Assembly: GCF_014203535.1 (NCBI RefSeq)
Contig: NZ_JACHJI010000002.1
Span: 1 to 64,000, forward strand
Length of the DNA stretch: 64,000 nt
DNA from: Streptomyces griseomycini
Lineage (GTDB): Bacteria; Actinomycetota; Actinomycetes; Streptomycetales; Streptomycetaceae
Reading direction: 5' to 3'
A program made the translations under genes and the position numbers. Below are positions 28,400-36,965 of this stretch, piece by piece (the first letter of the stretch is position 1; every line of letters starts with the position of its first letter). The notes under the pieces are model-generated. The model was not told the DNA's origin. It searched no databases and was given only the letters and a program-made list of their open reading frames with translations.

Positions 28400-30100
28400 C
28401 TAGAAACCGGCGGGCTCGGTGTACACGCCCCACTCGTCGCGCAGCACGCCGCAGATCTCGCCCAGCGTGGCCTCCGCGCGCACGGCGTCCAGCATCGGCT
28501 CGATCATGTTGGCGCCGGAGCGCGCGGCCGCCACCATGGCGTCGAGCGCGCCGCGCACCCTCGCGTCGTCGCGGGCGGCCTTGCGCTCGCCCAGCAGCCG
28601 GACCTGCTCGCGCTCCACCTCGTGGCTGACCCGCAGGATCTCCAGGTCGCCGGTGACGGATCCGGTGTGGACGTTGACGCCGACGACCTTCTTGTCGCCC
28701 TTCTCCAGCGCCTGCTGGTAGCGGAACGCCGACTCGGCGATCTCGCCGGTGAACCAGCCGTCCTCGATGCCGCGCAGGATCCCGGAGGTGATCGGCCCGA
28801 TCGGGTGCTTCCCGTCCGGGTGGGCCCTGAGGCCCCGCTCCTTGATCTGCTCGAAGATCTTCTCGGCGTCCGCCTCGATGCGGTCGGTGAGCTGCTCGAC
28901 GTACCAGGAACCGCCCAGCGGGTCGGCGACGTTGGCGACGCCGGTCTCCTCCATGAGCACCTGCTGGGTGCGCAGGGCGATCTCGGCGGCCTGCTCGCTG
29001 GGCAGCGCGAGGGTCTCGTCGAGGGCGTTGGTGTGCAGCGAGTTGGTCCCGCCGAGCACGGCGGCCAGCGCCTCCACGGCGGTGCGGACGACGTTGTTGT
29101 AGGGCTGCTGGGCGGTCAGCGAGACGCCGGCGGTCTGGGTGTGGAACCGCAGCCACTGCGCCTTCTCGCTCCGCGCGCCGTAGACGTCCCGCATCCAGCG
29201 GGCCCAGATGCGGCGGGCCGCGCGGAACTTGGCGATCTCCTCGAAGAAGTCGACGTGCGCGTCGAAGAAGAAGGACAGGCCGGGGGCGAAGACGTCCACG
29301 TCGAGTCCGCGGCTGAGTCCCAGCTCGACGTAGCCGAAGCCGTCGGCCAGGGTGTACGCCAGCTCCTGCGCGGCCGTCGCCCCGGCCTCGCGGATGTGGT
29401 AGCCGGAGACCGACAGCGGCTTGTAGGCGGGGATGCCGGCCGCGCAGTGCTCCATCAGGTCGCCGATCAGGCGCAGGTGCGGCTCGGGCTGGAAGAGCCA
29501 CTCCTTCTGCGCGATGTACTCCTTGAAGATGTCCGTCTGCAGCGTGCCGTTGAGCACGGCGGGGTCGACGCCCTGGCGCTCGGCGGCGACGAGGTACATG
29601 CAGAACACGGGTACGGCGGGCCCGCTGATGGTCATCGACGTGGTGACGTCGCCGAGCGGGATGTCCCGGAACAGGACCTCCATGTCGGCCGCCGAGTCGA
29701 TCGCCACCCCGCAGTGGCCGACCTCGCCCAGGGAGCGCGGGTCGTCGGAGTCGCGGCCCATGAGCGTCGGCATGTCGAAGGCGACGGAGAGGCCGCCCCC
29801 GCCGTTGCCGAGGATCATCTTGTAGCGCTCGTTGGTCTGCTCGGCGTTCCCGAACCCGGCGAACTGCCGGATGGTCCACGTGCGCCCCCGGTAGCCGGTC
29901 GGGTACAGACCGCGGGTGAAGGGGTACTCACCCGGCCAGCCGATCCGCTCGAACCCCTCGTAGGTGTCCCCGGGCCGGGGCCCGTACACCGGCTCCACGG
30001 GGTCGCCGGAGAGCGTGGTGAAGTCTGCGTCGCGCTTGCGCGCGGCGTCGTACCGGGCCTGCCAGCGTCGGCGGCCCTCCTCGATGGCGTCAGCGTCCAT
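28400..30100 (-). CDS. icmA: Isobutyryl-CoA mutase, large subunit
   Basis: A 566-residue B12-dependent acyl-CoA mutase, the exact length I recall for Streptomyces IcmA. It has the substrate barrel of the methylmalonyl-CoA mutase family but no C-terminal B12-binding domain, so it needs a separate small subunit (IcmB), not in this window. Phe80 (WTIRQFAGFG) and Gln198 (YIAQKE) replace Tyr and Arg of methylmalonyl-CoA mutases, the known marks of isobutyryl/n-butyryl-CoA specificity. It would link valine breakdown and butyryl-CoA, feeding polyketide precursors. ATG 30100 lies at the family start. Confidence 0.93.
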   Translation of the reverse strand: MDADAIEEGRRRWQARYDAARKRDADFTTLSGDPVEPVYGPRPGDTYEGFERIGWPGEYPFTRGLYPTGYRGRTWTIRQFAGFGNAEQTNERYKMILGNGGGGLSVAFDMPTLMGRDSDDPRSLGEVGHCGVAIDSAADMEVLFRDIPLGDVTTSMTISGPAVPVFCMYLVAAERQGVDPAVLNGTLQTDIFKEYIAQKEWLFQPEPHLRLIGDLMEHCAAGIPAYKPLSVSGYHIREAGATAAQELAYTLADGFGYVELGLSRGLDVDVFAPGLSFFFDAHVDFFEEIAKFRAARRIWARWMRDVYGARSEKAQWLRFHTQTAGVSLTAQQPYNNVVRTAVEALAAVLGGTNSLHTNALDETLALPSEQAAEIALRTQQVLMEETGVANVADPLGGSWYVEQLTDRIEADAEKIFEQIKERGLRAHPDGKHPIGPITSGILRGIEDGWFTGEIAESAFRYQQALEKGDKKVVGVNVHTGSVTGDLEILRVSHEVEREQVRLLGERKAARDDARVRGALDAMVAAARSGANMIEPMLDAVRAEATLGEICGVLRDEWGVYTEPAGF

Positions 30101-30184
30101 GCCTTCGAATTTACTTGGACGTCCTAGTAAATGTCGATGGCTGACCGCCGCACGCTGCTCCGTACGGCGGTGGCGCCCGGGACG

Positions 30185-30523
30185 TCAGGCCTCGGCGACC
30201 GCGGGCGCCTCGTCCGCGACCCTGGCCTCCAGCTCGCGGCTGATCCTGCGCTCCACGAAGAAGGCGGCCGTCGGGACGGTGCCGGCCAGCAGCACCCAGA
30301 GCTGCTTCTTGACCGGCCACTTCGCCTTGGAACCGAGGTCGAAGGCGAAGATCAGGTACACCACGTAGAGCCAGCCGTGGGCGATGCTGACCACCTGGGT
30401 GAAGTCGTCCGCGCCGTCGACGTCGAGCGCATACTTGCCGATCATGCCGAAGACCAGCAGGACGAGCAGGACACCGGTGACGTAGGCCATGACGCGGTAG
30501 CGCGTCAGCACGCTCTTCTTCAT
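30185..30523 (-). CDS. DUF3817 small membrane protein
   Basis: A 112-residue protein with three hydrophobic segments (YRVMAYVTGVLLVLLVFGMI, about 9-28; SIAHGWLYVVYLIFAFDLG, about 46-64; LWVLLAGTVPTAAFFVERRI, about 75-94). The HGWLYVVY and AKWPVKKQL motifs mark the DUF3817 family, function unknown. It resembles the protein at 31492-31836, with a MarR and an MTH1187 gene between them. Confidence 0.85.
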   Translation of the reverse strand: MKKSVLTRYRVMAYVTGVLLVLLVFGMIGKYALDVDGADDFTQVVSIAHGWLYVVYLIFAFDLGSKAKWPVKKQLWVLLAGTVPTAAFFVERRISRELEARVADEAPAVAEA

Positions 30524-30580
30524 GCGGTCGAGCGTAACGGGCCGTTCCGGGAGATCCCGGACCGGGGCACGTGCCCCGCG

Positions 30581-31090
30581 TCACTTCTCCTCGAAGTCCC
30601 CCGCCGCGAGCCGCAGCGGGCGGAGCATCGCGAAGATCTCGCCGCACTCCTCGGCGTCGTAGGCGCCGAGGCCGAAGTCCATGGCCATCAGGTCGCGGGT
30701 GGCCGCCTCGACCACCTCACGGCCCTTGTCGGTGATGGTCGCGAGGGTGCCGCGGCCGTCGTTGGGGTTGGGGCGCTTGTCCACCAGGCCGGACCTCACC
30801 AGCCGGTCCACGGTGTTCGTCACCGACGTGGGGTGCACCATCAGCCGCTCGCCGATCTTGGACATCGGCAGCTCCCCCGACTTGGAGAAGGTCAGCAGCA
30901 CCAGCGCCTCGTACCGCGCGAACGTCAGCCCGTACGGCTTGACCACCGCGTCGACCTCGGCCAGCAGGATCTGGTGCGCGCGCATGATCGACGTGATCGC
31001 GGCCATCGACGGCACGTTTCCCCAGCGCTGCTTCCAGAGCTCGTCGGCGCGGGCGATGGGGTCGAAGGAGAGACTGAGCGGCTTCGGCAC
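30581..31090 (-). CDS. MarR-family transcriptional regulator
   Basis: A 169-residue regulator with a winged helix (about 65-125): MSKIGERLMVHPTSVTNTVD, then RSGLVDKRPNPNDGRGTLAT, containing the DGRG wing. Starts with GTG 31090. It lies between two DUF3817 genes on the same strand, which may be its targets. Ligand unknown. Confidence 0.88.
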   Translation of the reverse strand: MPKPLSLSFDPIARADELWKQRWGNVPSMAAITSIMRAHQILLAEVDAVVKPYGLTFARYEALVLLTFSKSGELPMSKIGERLMVHPTSVTNTVDRLVRSGLVDKRPNPNDGRGTLATITDKGREVVEAATRDLMAMDFGLGAYDAEECGEIFAMLRPLRLAAGDFEEK

Positions 31091-31192
31091 GACCCAGACC
31101 CTACCGGCCGGTCATATGCCGGTCAGCCCCGTCTCGCCCTTCGGTCGGCGGGACCGCGCCGGCCCCGCCGACCGCTCTCGTGCGGCCGCCGG

Positions 31193-31495
31193 CTACCCGG
31201 CGCCCCGCGCCAGGTGCCGTTCCACGGTCTCCACCTTGGAGGTGAGACCGTCCGCCACGCCCGGGCGGATGTCGGCCTTGAGGACCACCGAGACCCGCGG
31301 GGCCCGCGCCTCCACCGCGGCGACGGCGCGCTTCACGACGTCCATCACCTCGTCCCACTCCCCCTCGATCGAGGTGAACATGGCGTCGGTGCGGTTCGGC
31401 AGCCCGGACTCGCGGACCACCCGCACGGCGTCGGCGACGTACTCCCCCACGTCCTCGCCCACGCCGAGCGGCGTCACGGAGAAGGCGACGATCAC
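31193..31495 (-). CDS. MTH1187/YkoF-like thiamine-binding family protein
   Basis: A 100-residue ferredoxin-like protein of the MTH1187 (DUF77) family: [20 protein letters not shown] at the start, [20 protein letters not shown] in the middle and [13 protein letters not shown] in the last strand. Members form tetramers and some bind thiamine or its precursors; the exact ligand here is unknown. GTG 31495 overlaps the stop of the DUF3817 gene (GTGA), so the two are coupled. Confidence 0.85.
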   Translation of the reverse strand: MIVAFSVTPLGVGEDVGEYVADAVRVVRESGLPNRTDAMFTSIEGEWDEVMDVVKRAVAAVEARAPRVSVVLKADIRPGVADGLTSKVETVERHLARGAG

Positions 31496-31836
31496 GCGTT
31501 CACGACCCCTTCGCCCCGGGCGCGGGAGGCGATCACCGCGTCCTCGGCCTCGCGCTTGAGCCGGCGGTCGGCGAAGAAGCCGCCGGCGGGCAGGACCGAC
31601 ATCAGGAAGTAGAAGGCGGCGGTCTTCAGCGGCCACTTGGCACGGTTCCAGGCGTCGGCCCAGAAGAGCACGTACACGACGAAGAGGAAGCCGTGGACCG
31701 CGCCCATCACCGGGACGGCGTTGAAGTCCGTGGTCCGCTTCAGGACCGAGCAGACGAGCAGGAGGAGGAACGAGATCGCCTCGGGGCCCGAGACCAGGCG
31801 GAGGCGGCGGAGGGCGGTGGCGGTCTTGATGTCCAC
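31492..31836 (-). CDS. DUF3817 small membrane protein (second copy)
   Basis: A 114-residue protein with three membrane segments (about 16-35, 44-62 and 73-90) and the family motifs [20 protein letters not shown] and [20 protein letters not shown]. The tail ends in basic residues [12 protein letters not shown] like the copy at 30185-30523. It is the first gene of a coupled pair with the MTH1187 gene. Function unknown. Confidence 0.85.
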   Translation of the reverse strand: MDIKTATALRRLRLVSGPEAISFLLLLVCSVLKRTTDFNAVPVMGAVHGFLFVVYVLFWADAWNRAKWPLKTAAFYFLMSVLPAGGFFADRRLKREAEDAVIASRARGEGVVNA

Positions 31837-32048
31837 GGATCACCTTCGGTGGGAGAGACGTCGGCGTCGACGGGTCGGACGGTTTGTGAACGCACGCACA
31901 AGCGCCCGCCCATTGTGGCAAACCGCTTCCGCGGCCGGCCGAGGGGCCCCGGGCCGTCGGCGGACCGTAGCCCGTAGGGGGCCGATCGGGGTCCGGTTCC
32001 CCCCGGGGTACCTGTCGGCGGGGCGGAGGGGCGGCTACCGTCGCAAGC

Positions 32049-32687
32049 GTGGCGATGTTCCGACTTCAGAGCAGCAAGGTGCTCGCCGTCGACATGACCG
32101 GGGATGCCGTGAAGGCGAAGAACGGCTCCATGGTCGCGTACGACGGTGACATGGCCTTCAAGAAGCTCAGCGGTGGCGGTGAGGGCCTGCGGGGGATGGT
32201 GACCCGGCGGCTGACGGGCGAGCAGATGACGGTGATGGAGGTGAAGGGGCACGGGACCTGCTGGTTCGCGGACCGCGCGTCCGAGATCAATCTCGTCGGG
32301 CTCCAGGGGGACAAGCTCTACGTGGAGTCGAGCAACCTGCTGGCGACCGACGGCGGGCTGCGCACCGGCACCGGCTTCACCGGGGTGCGCGGCGCCGCGC
32401 AGGGCAACGGGCTGTTCACGACCACCGTCGAGGGGCACGGCCAGGCGGCGCTCCTGTCGGACGGCCCCGCGGTGGTGCTCAGGGTCAGCCCGCAGTACCC
32501 GCTGACGGTGGACCCCGGCGCCTACGTGGCCCACCAGGGGAACCTGCGGCAGTCGTTCCAGTCCGGCGCGACCTTCCGCACCCTGCTCGGCGAGGGCGGC
32601 GGCGAGGCCTTCCAGATCCGGTTCGAGGGCGACGGGCTGGTCTACGTGCAGCCCAGTGAGCGGAACACGATCACGGGGGACGTCTGA
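32049..32687 (+). CDS. AIM24 family protein, first of three
   Basis: A 212-residue beta-rich protein of the AIM24/TIGR00266 family. Features: [20 protein letters not shown] near the start, [18 protein letters not shown] and [20 protein letters not shown]. No catalytic residues are known for the family; its yeast namesake is mitochondrial. Starts with GTG 32049. One base separates its stop from the next start, so the three genes form an operon. Confidence 0.88.
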   Translation: MAMFRLQSSKVLAVDMTGDAVKAKNGSMVAYDGDMAFKKLSGGGEGLRGMVTRRLTGEQMTVMEVKGHGTCWFADRASEINLVGLQGDKLYVESSNLLATDGGLRTGTGFTGVRGAAQGNGLFTTTVEGHGQAALLSDGPAVVLRVSPQYPLTVDPGAYVAHQGNLRQSFQSGATFRTLLGEGGGEAFQIRFEGDGLVYVQPSERNTITGDV

Positions 32688-32688
32688 C

Positions 32689-33339
32689 ATGGCCTTCCGG
32701 GAGATCAACGCGAAGATGATCGAGGCGACCGTGGTGCCGGGGCAGCGGCTGTTCAGCCAGCGCGGCGCGATGCTCGCGTACCGGGGGGAGGTGAGCTTCA
32801 CCCCGAACACGGCGGGCGGCCCGGGCGGGCTGATGTCGATGATCGGCCGGCGCATGGCGAACGAGGACACGCCCCTGATGACCGTCGAGGGCAGCGGCAC
32901 GGTCCTGTTCGGGCACGGCGGCCACCACGTGCAGGTGATCAACCTCACCGGGGACACCCTGTACGTCGAGGCGGACCGGCTGCTGGCCTTCGAGGGCACG
33001 CTGGAGCAGGGCACGGTGTTCCTGGGCTCGCAGGGCGGGGTGATGGGCATGGTCCGGGGGCAGGTCTCCGGGCAGGGGCTGTTCACGACCACGCTCAGGG
33101 GGCACGGCTCCGTCGCCGTGATGGCGCACGGCGGGGTGATCGAGATCCCGATCACCCCGCAGCGGCCGGTGCACGTCGACCCGCAGGCCTACGTCGCCCA
33201 CCACGGCGACGTCCGCAACAAGCTGTCCACGGCCCTCGGCTGGCGGGACATGGTGGGCCGCGGCTCCGGCGAGGCGTTCCAGCTGGAGCTGAGCGGCAGC
33301 GGTGCGGTGTACGTCCAGGCGTCGGAGGAGAAGCTGTGA
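32689..33339 (+). CDS. AIM24 family protein, second of three
   Basis: A 216-residue paralogue of the previous protein: SQRGAMLAYRGEVSF, VEGSGTVLFGHGGHHVQVIN, FTTTLRGHGSVAVMAHGGVI and VDPQAYVAHHGDVRNKLSTA. ATG 32689 follows the previous stop directly; its own stop overlaps the third gene by three bases. Confidence 0.88.
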   Translation: MAFREINAKMIEATVVPGQRLFSQRGAMLAYRGEVSFTPNTAGGPGGLMSMIGRRMANEDTPLMTVEGSGTVLFGHGGHHVQVINLTGDTLYVEADRLLAFEGTLEQGTVFLGSQGGVMGMVRGQVSGQGLFTTTLRGHGSVAVMAHGGVIEIPITPQRPVHVDPQAYVAHHGDVRNKLSTALGWRDMVGRGSGEAFQLELSGSGAVYVQASEEKL

Positions 33340-34136
33340 GCACCTACGGAACCCCGGGCGCCGGTCCCACGGTCTTCGACCCGGCGACGCTGCCGTCCGA
33401 CGACAACGTCGACCACTACACCTTCTGCGTGGAGCTCAAGGGCACCCAGTGGTTCATGCAGAAGGGGAAGATGATCGCCTACTACGGCTCGATCGAGTTC
33501 AACGGCATCGGGAAGGGTCGGCTCGACCGACTTGTCCGAACCTCGTTCCATTCGCCTCTGCACGCGAGCGACTGGGTCGTGGCGGAGGGCTCGGGCAAGA
33601 TGCTCCTCGCCGACCGGGCCTTCGACGTGAATTCGTACGACCTGGACGACGGCAACCTGACCATTCGCTCGGGCAACCTTCTCGCTTTTCAGCCAACTCT
33701 GTCGCTGAAGCAGTCGATCGTTCCGGGCTTCCTGACCCTGATCGGAACCGGAAAGTTCGTGGCCGCGTCCAACGGTCCGGTGGTGTTCATGGAGCCGCCG
33801 ATCCGGGTGGACCCTCAGGCGCTGGTCGGATGGGCGGACTGCCCCTCCCCGTGCCATCACTACGACCACGGCTACATGACCGGCGTGATGGGCGGTCTGC
33901 GTGCGCTGACGGGCCTCGGCGGGGCCTCCGGCGAGGAGCACCAGTTCGAGTTCGTGGGGGCCGGCACGGTGCTGCTCCAGTCGTCCGAGACGCTGATGGC
34001 GGAGCAGGCCACGGGGGTCACTCCGCAGCAGCCGGGGGTGCCCGGGGGCGGGGCGTCCGGCGGGCACGGGCAGCCGTCCGGAACACCGCGCCTTCCCGGA
34101 CAGCTGGGCGACCTCCAGCGTCGTTTCGGGCTGTGA
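33336..34136 (+). CDS. AIM24 family protein, third of three, with Gly/Pro tail
   Basis: A 266-residue diverged paralogue: MQKGKMIAYYGSIEFNGIG, VNSYDLDDGNLTIRSGNLLA and IRVDPQALVGWADCPSPCHH. The cysteine pair CPSPCHH is absent from the other two copies. Residues about 230-260 are a Gly/Pro/Ser linker. GTG 33336 overlaps the previous stop. Codons around 33510-33730 are less GC-rich than in the neighbours. Confidence 0.86.
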   Translation: MSTYGTPGAGPTVFDPATLPSDDNVDHYTFCVELKGTQWFMQKGKMIAYYGSIEFNGIGKGRLDRLVRTSFHSPLHASDWVVAEGSGKMLLADRAFDVNSYDLDDGNLTIRSGNLLAFQPTLSLKQSIVPGFLTLIGTGKFVAASNGPVVFMEPPIRVDPQALVGWADCPSPCHHYDHGYMTGVMGGLRALTGLGGASGEEHQFEFVGAGTVLLQSSETLMAEQATGVTPQQPGVPGGGASGGHGQPSGTPRLPGQLGDLQRRFGL

Positions 34137-34220
34137 GCGGTAGTCTGCGGAGCGTGACGTCGAACGCCTGCGCGTCGCGTCACACGGAAGCCTTATTAGT
34201 TCGCCTTTCAACTTCTTAGG

Positions 34221-34226
34221 TAGACT
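34221..34226 (+). promoter_or_regulatory. -10 element of the marR gene, probable leaderless start
   Basis: TAGACT ends seven bases before ATG 34233 and no Shine-Dalgarno sequence is present. The inverted AGTT (34198-34201) and AACT (34210-34213) just upstream may be part of an operator. Confidence 0.45.
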
Positions 34227-34232
34227 TCATTC

Positions 34233-34709
34233 ATGGAGACCGAGACGGCCACCCGCTGGCTGACCAATGCGGAGCAGTGCGCCTGGCGCACCCACCTGGA
34301 GGTCAACAAGCTGTTGACCTACCAGCTCGAGAAAGATCTGCAGCCGTTCGGCCTGACAATGAACGACTACGAGATCCTGGTGAACCTCTCCGAGTCGGAG
34401 GACCGGCGGATGCGGATGAGCGACCTCGCCTCCGCCACCCTGCAGTCCAAGAGCCGCCTCTCGCACCAGATCACCCGGATGGAGAACGCGGACCTGGTCC
34501 GGCGGGAGAACTGCGAGTCCGACCGCCGCGGGCTCTACGCGGTCCTCACCGAGCACGGCATGGAGACCATGCAGAAGGTCGCGCCGCACCACGTGGCGTC
34601 CGTGCGCCGGCACTTCATCGACCTGCTCTCCCCCGAAGCCCTCACCGAACTCGACAAGGCCCTCAAACCCATCGCGGAGCACCTGCGCGGGCAGCGGGGA
34701 CGCCCCTGA
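34233..34709 (+). CDS. MarR-family transcriptional regulator
   Basis: A 158-residue MarR protein. Winged-helix region: MSDLASATLQSKSRLSHQIT, then NADLVRRENCESDRRGLYAV, where the usual DGR wing is SDRRG. The single Cys in that wing could be redox-sensitive (inference). The AT-rich promoter directly before the ATG suggests autoregulation. It is monocistronic and ends at a hairpin shared with the kinase gene. Confidence 0.88.
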   Translation: METETATRWLTNAEQCAWRTHLEVNKLLTYQLEKDLQPFGLTMNDYEILVNLSESEDRRMRMSDLASATLQSKSRLSHQITRMENADLVRRENCESDRRGLYAVLTEHGMETMQKVAPHHVASVRRHFIDLLSPEALTELDKALKPIAEHLRGQRGRP

Positions 34710-34743
34710 CGCCCCGGGGACCTGACGCCCCGCCCCGGGCGTC
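34708..34743. terminator. Terminator between marR and the sensor kinase gene
   Basis: Arms gacgccccgggg (34708-34719) and ccccgggcgtc (34733-34743) pair with one bulged base; both convergent genes end here, with the arms touching both stop codons. Confidence 0.6.
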
Positions 34744-36187
34744 ACCCCTCCCCGGCGAGCGGCAGGCGGAGCTCGAACAGGGCTCCGCCCGTCGGCGCCG
34801 ACCCGGCCGTGAGCGTCCCGCCGTGCCGTACGGCGACGTCCCGCGCGATGGCGAGGCCCAGCCCGGCGCCGCCGTCGTCGCGGCTGCGGGCGGCGTCCAG
34901 CCGGACGAACCGTTCGAAGATCCGCTCCCGGTCGGCCTCGGGCACCCCCTCGCCGTCGTCGGCCACGCCGAGCACCGCCCGGGCTCCCTCCCGCCGGACG
35001 GTCACCGTGACCCTCTCGCGGGCGTGCCGCCCGGCGTTGTCCAGCAGGTTGGCGAGCGCCCGCCCCAGCTGCCCCCGCGACCCGGTCACCTCCGCCGGTT
35101 CCGCGTCCACCGTCACGCCCGTCCGGCCCGCGGCCTCCTCCCGGGCCAGCGCGGCCAGGTCGACGCGGGCGTCGGCGGGCCGCTCCCCCGCGTCCAGCCG
35201 GGCGAGCAGCAGCAGGTCGGCGGCGAGGCGCTGGAGCCGCACGGTGTCCTCGACGGCGCCGTCCAGGTCGAGCAGTTCGGGGTGGGCGGCGGCCACCTCC
35301 AGCTGGGTGCGCAGGGAGGCGATCGGGCTGCGCAGCTCGTGCGAGGCGTCGGCGACGAACCGCCGCTGCCGCTCCACGGACGCCTCCAGCGCGGCGAGCG
35401 TCTCGTTGGTGGTGCGGGCGAGACGGGCGATCTCGTCGTGCGTGGCGGGTTCCGGGACCCGGCGGGCGAGGTCCTCGGAGGCGGTGATCGCGGCCATCTC
35501 CCGGCGGATGCCCGCCACCGGCCGCAGGGCCCGTCCGGTGACCGTCCAGGTCACGCCGGCGACCACGCCCAGCAGCAGCGGGAGGCCGAGGAGCATCGCG
35601 GTCTGCGCGGTGTCCACCGCGCTGTGCTCGGCGGAGAGCGGGGCTCCCGCGTAGACGGTGAGGCGGCCCCGGTCGCGGGTCTCCACGTCGACGGCCGCGA
35701 ACCGGTAGTCCTCGGCGTCGCCGTCGATCGTCGCGGAGCCGCTGCCGAAGGTGGTCTCGCGGGCGATCTCACCGGGCTCGAGGTCCTCGCCGGAGCCGTC
35801 CGAGTCGTCGGAGTCACCGTCGCCGGAGCCGTCCGAGTCGTCGTCCTCACCGCCCGGGGCGGACGGGCGCGGCGCCACCTCGGCGGTCGCCGTGCCGCTG
35901 ATCCGCTCCAGGTCCTCGCTGGCGGCGACCAGCCCGCCGTCCTCGTCGAGGACCTGCACCGGCCCGTCGTCGCCGTCCAGCCCCGAGAGGTCACCGTACG
36001 CCGTCCCGGCGGCCAGCTCGGAGGCGACCGCCCGGGCGGAGCGCTCCGCCCGGGTGCCCGCCTCGGCGGTCAGGTTGGAGCGCAGCGACAGCACCACGGC
36101 GATCCCCGCCGTGATGAGGGCCACGGCGACCACCAGGGTCGCGCCGAGCGTCGCCCGCGACCGGACCGAGCCGAACAGCCGGCTCAC
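34742..36187 (-). CDS. OmpR-type sensor histidine kinase with HAMP domain
   Basis: A 481-residue membrane kinase. Membrane segments at about 14-34 and 204-226 enclose a very acidic extracytoplasmic domain (Glu/Asp/Ser/Gly-rich at about 110-145). HAMP follows, then the phosphoacceptor VADASHELRSPIASLRTQL, N-box NLLDNAGRHARER and G-boxes GVADDGEGVP and GAGLGLAIARDVAVRHGG. GTG 36187 overlaps the regulator stop by four bases. It probably senses an envelope signal; the divergent PepSY protein is a likely target. Confidence 0.9.
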   Translation of the reverse strand: MSRLFGSVRSRATLGATLVVAVALITAGIAVVLSLRSNLTAEAGTRAERSARAVASELAAGTAYGDLSGLDGDDGPVQVLDEDGGLVAASEDLERISGTATAEVAPRPSAPGGEDDDSDGSGDGDSDDSDGSGEDLEPGEIARETTFGSGSATIDGDAEDYRFAAVDVETRDRGRLTVYAGAPLSAEHSAVDTAQTAMLLGLPLLLGVVAGVTWTVTGRALRPVAGIRREMAAITASEDLARRVPEPATHDEIARLARTTNETLAALEASVERQRRFVADASHELRSPIASLRTQLEVAAAHPELLDLDGAVEDTVRLQRLAADLLLLARLDAGERPADARVDLAALAREEAAGRTGVTVDAEPAEVTGSRGQLGRALANLLDNAGRHARERVTVTVRREGARAVLGVADDGEGVPEADRERIFERFVRLDAARSRDDGGAGLGLAIARDVAVRHGGTLTAGSAPTGGALFELRLPLAGEG

Positions 36188-36849
36188 GGCGCCGTCTCCA
36201 GCCGGTACCCGGCGCCGCGCACGGTCCGGATCAGCCCGGCGCGCAGCTTGCGGCGCAGGGCGCTGACGTAGACCTCGACGATGTTCGGGTCGCCCTCGTA
36301 GGCGAAGTCCCAGACGTGCTCCAGGATCTCCGTCTTGGAGACCACCTCGCCGGCCCGCAGCACCAGCTGCTCCAGGACGGAGAACTCCTTGGCGGTCAGC
36401 GCCACCTCGTCCCCGTCCAGGAAGACCCGGCGGGCGGCGGTGTCCACCTTGAGGTCGCCGTGCACGTGCACCGGGGAGGCCCCGGCGCCCTGGCGGCGGC
36501 GCAGCAGCGCCTTGATCCGGGCGACGAGGACGACGTACGAGAACGGCTTGGTGAGGTAGTCGTCGGCGCCCGTGTCCAGGCCCTCGGCCTCGTCGTACTC
36601 GCCGTCCTTGGCGGTGAGCATCAGGATCGGCACGTCGTGCCCGGCGGCGCGCAGGGCGGCGCAGACCCGGTAGCCGTTCAGGCCGGGCAGCATGATGTCG
36701 AGGACCAGGAGGTCGTACGTCCCCTCCGTGGCCCGGTGCAGGCCCTCCCGGCCGTCGTGGACGACGTCCACGGCGTAGCCCTCGGCGGTCAGGCCCTTGG
36801 CGAGCGACAGGGCGAGCCGCTTCTCGTCCTCCACGATCAACAGGCGCAT
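36184..36849 (-). CDS. OmpR-family response regulator
   Basis: A 221-residue regulator. The receiver domain has MRLLIVEDEKRLALSLAKGL, phosphoacceptor Asp in LLVLDIMLPGLNGYRVC and DDYLTKPFSYVVL. The winged-helix domain has LTAKEFSVLEQLVLRAGEVV and VYVSALRRKL. It is coupled to the kinase downstream. A repeat array at 36872-36910 lies just upstream and may be its binding site for both directions. Confidence 0.92.
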   Translation of the reverse strand: MRLLIVEDEKRLALSLAKGLTAEGYAVDVVHDGREGLHRATEGTYDLLVLDIMLPGLNGYRVCAALRAAGHDVPILMLTAKDGEYDEAEGLDTGADDYLTKPFSYVVLVARIKALLRRRQGAGASPVHVHGDLKVDTAARRVFLDGDEVALTAKEFSVLEQLVLRAGEVVSKTEILEHVWDFAYEGDPNIVEVYVSALRRKLRAGLIRTVRGAGYRLETAP

Positions 36850-36871
36850 GCCGTAAAGGGTCGCAAAGCGA

Positions 36872-36910
36872 ACCTGAAGATCCCTTCAGGCGGTTTCAGG
36901 TTCCCCTCAG
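36872..36910. promoter_or_regulatory. Repeat array between response regulator and PepSY genes
   Basis: TTCAGG occurs at 36885-36890 and 36895-36900, and a CTCAG variant follows at 36906-36910, one per helical turn. CCTGAAG (36873-36879) adds an inverted copy. Ten-base spaced direct repeats are the usual form of OmpR-family sites. The start codons it serves are at 36849 (minus) and 36966 (plus). Confidence 0.6.
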
Positions 36911-36965
36911 CGTCGGTCGGCGAGATTGAGGACGTCGCAGACGAAGTGACTCGGGAGGAATCCAC

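Noticed and set aside
28400..30100. Methylmalonyl-CoA mutase identity for the mutase gene
   Set aside because: Phe80 and Gln198 and the missing B12-binding domain point to isobutyryl-CoA mutase large subunit.
34277..36271. Long plus-strand frame through the kinase and marR region
   Set aside because: It crosses two better supported genes, a terminator and opposite coding strands; composition is typical of a shadow frame.
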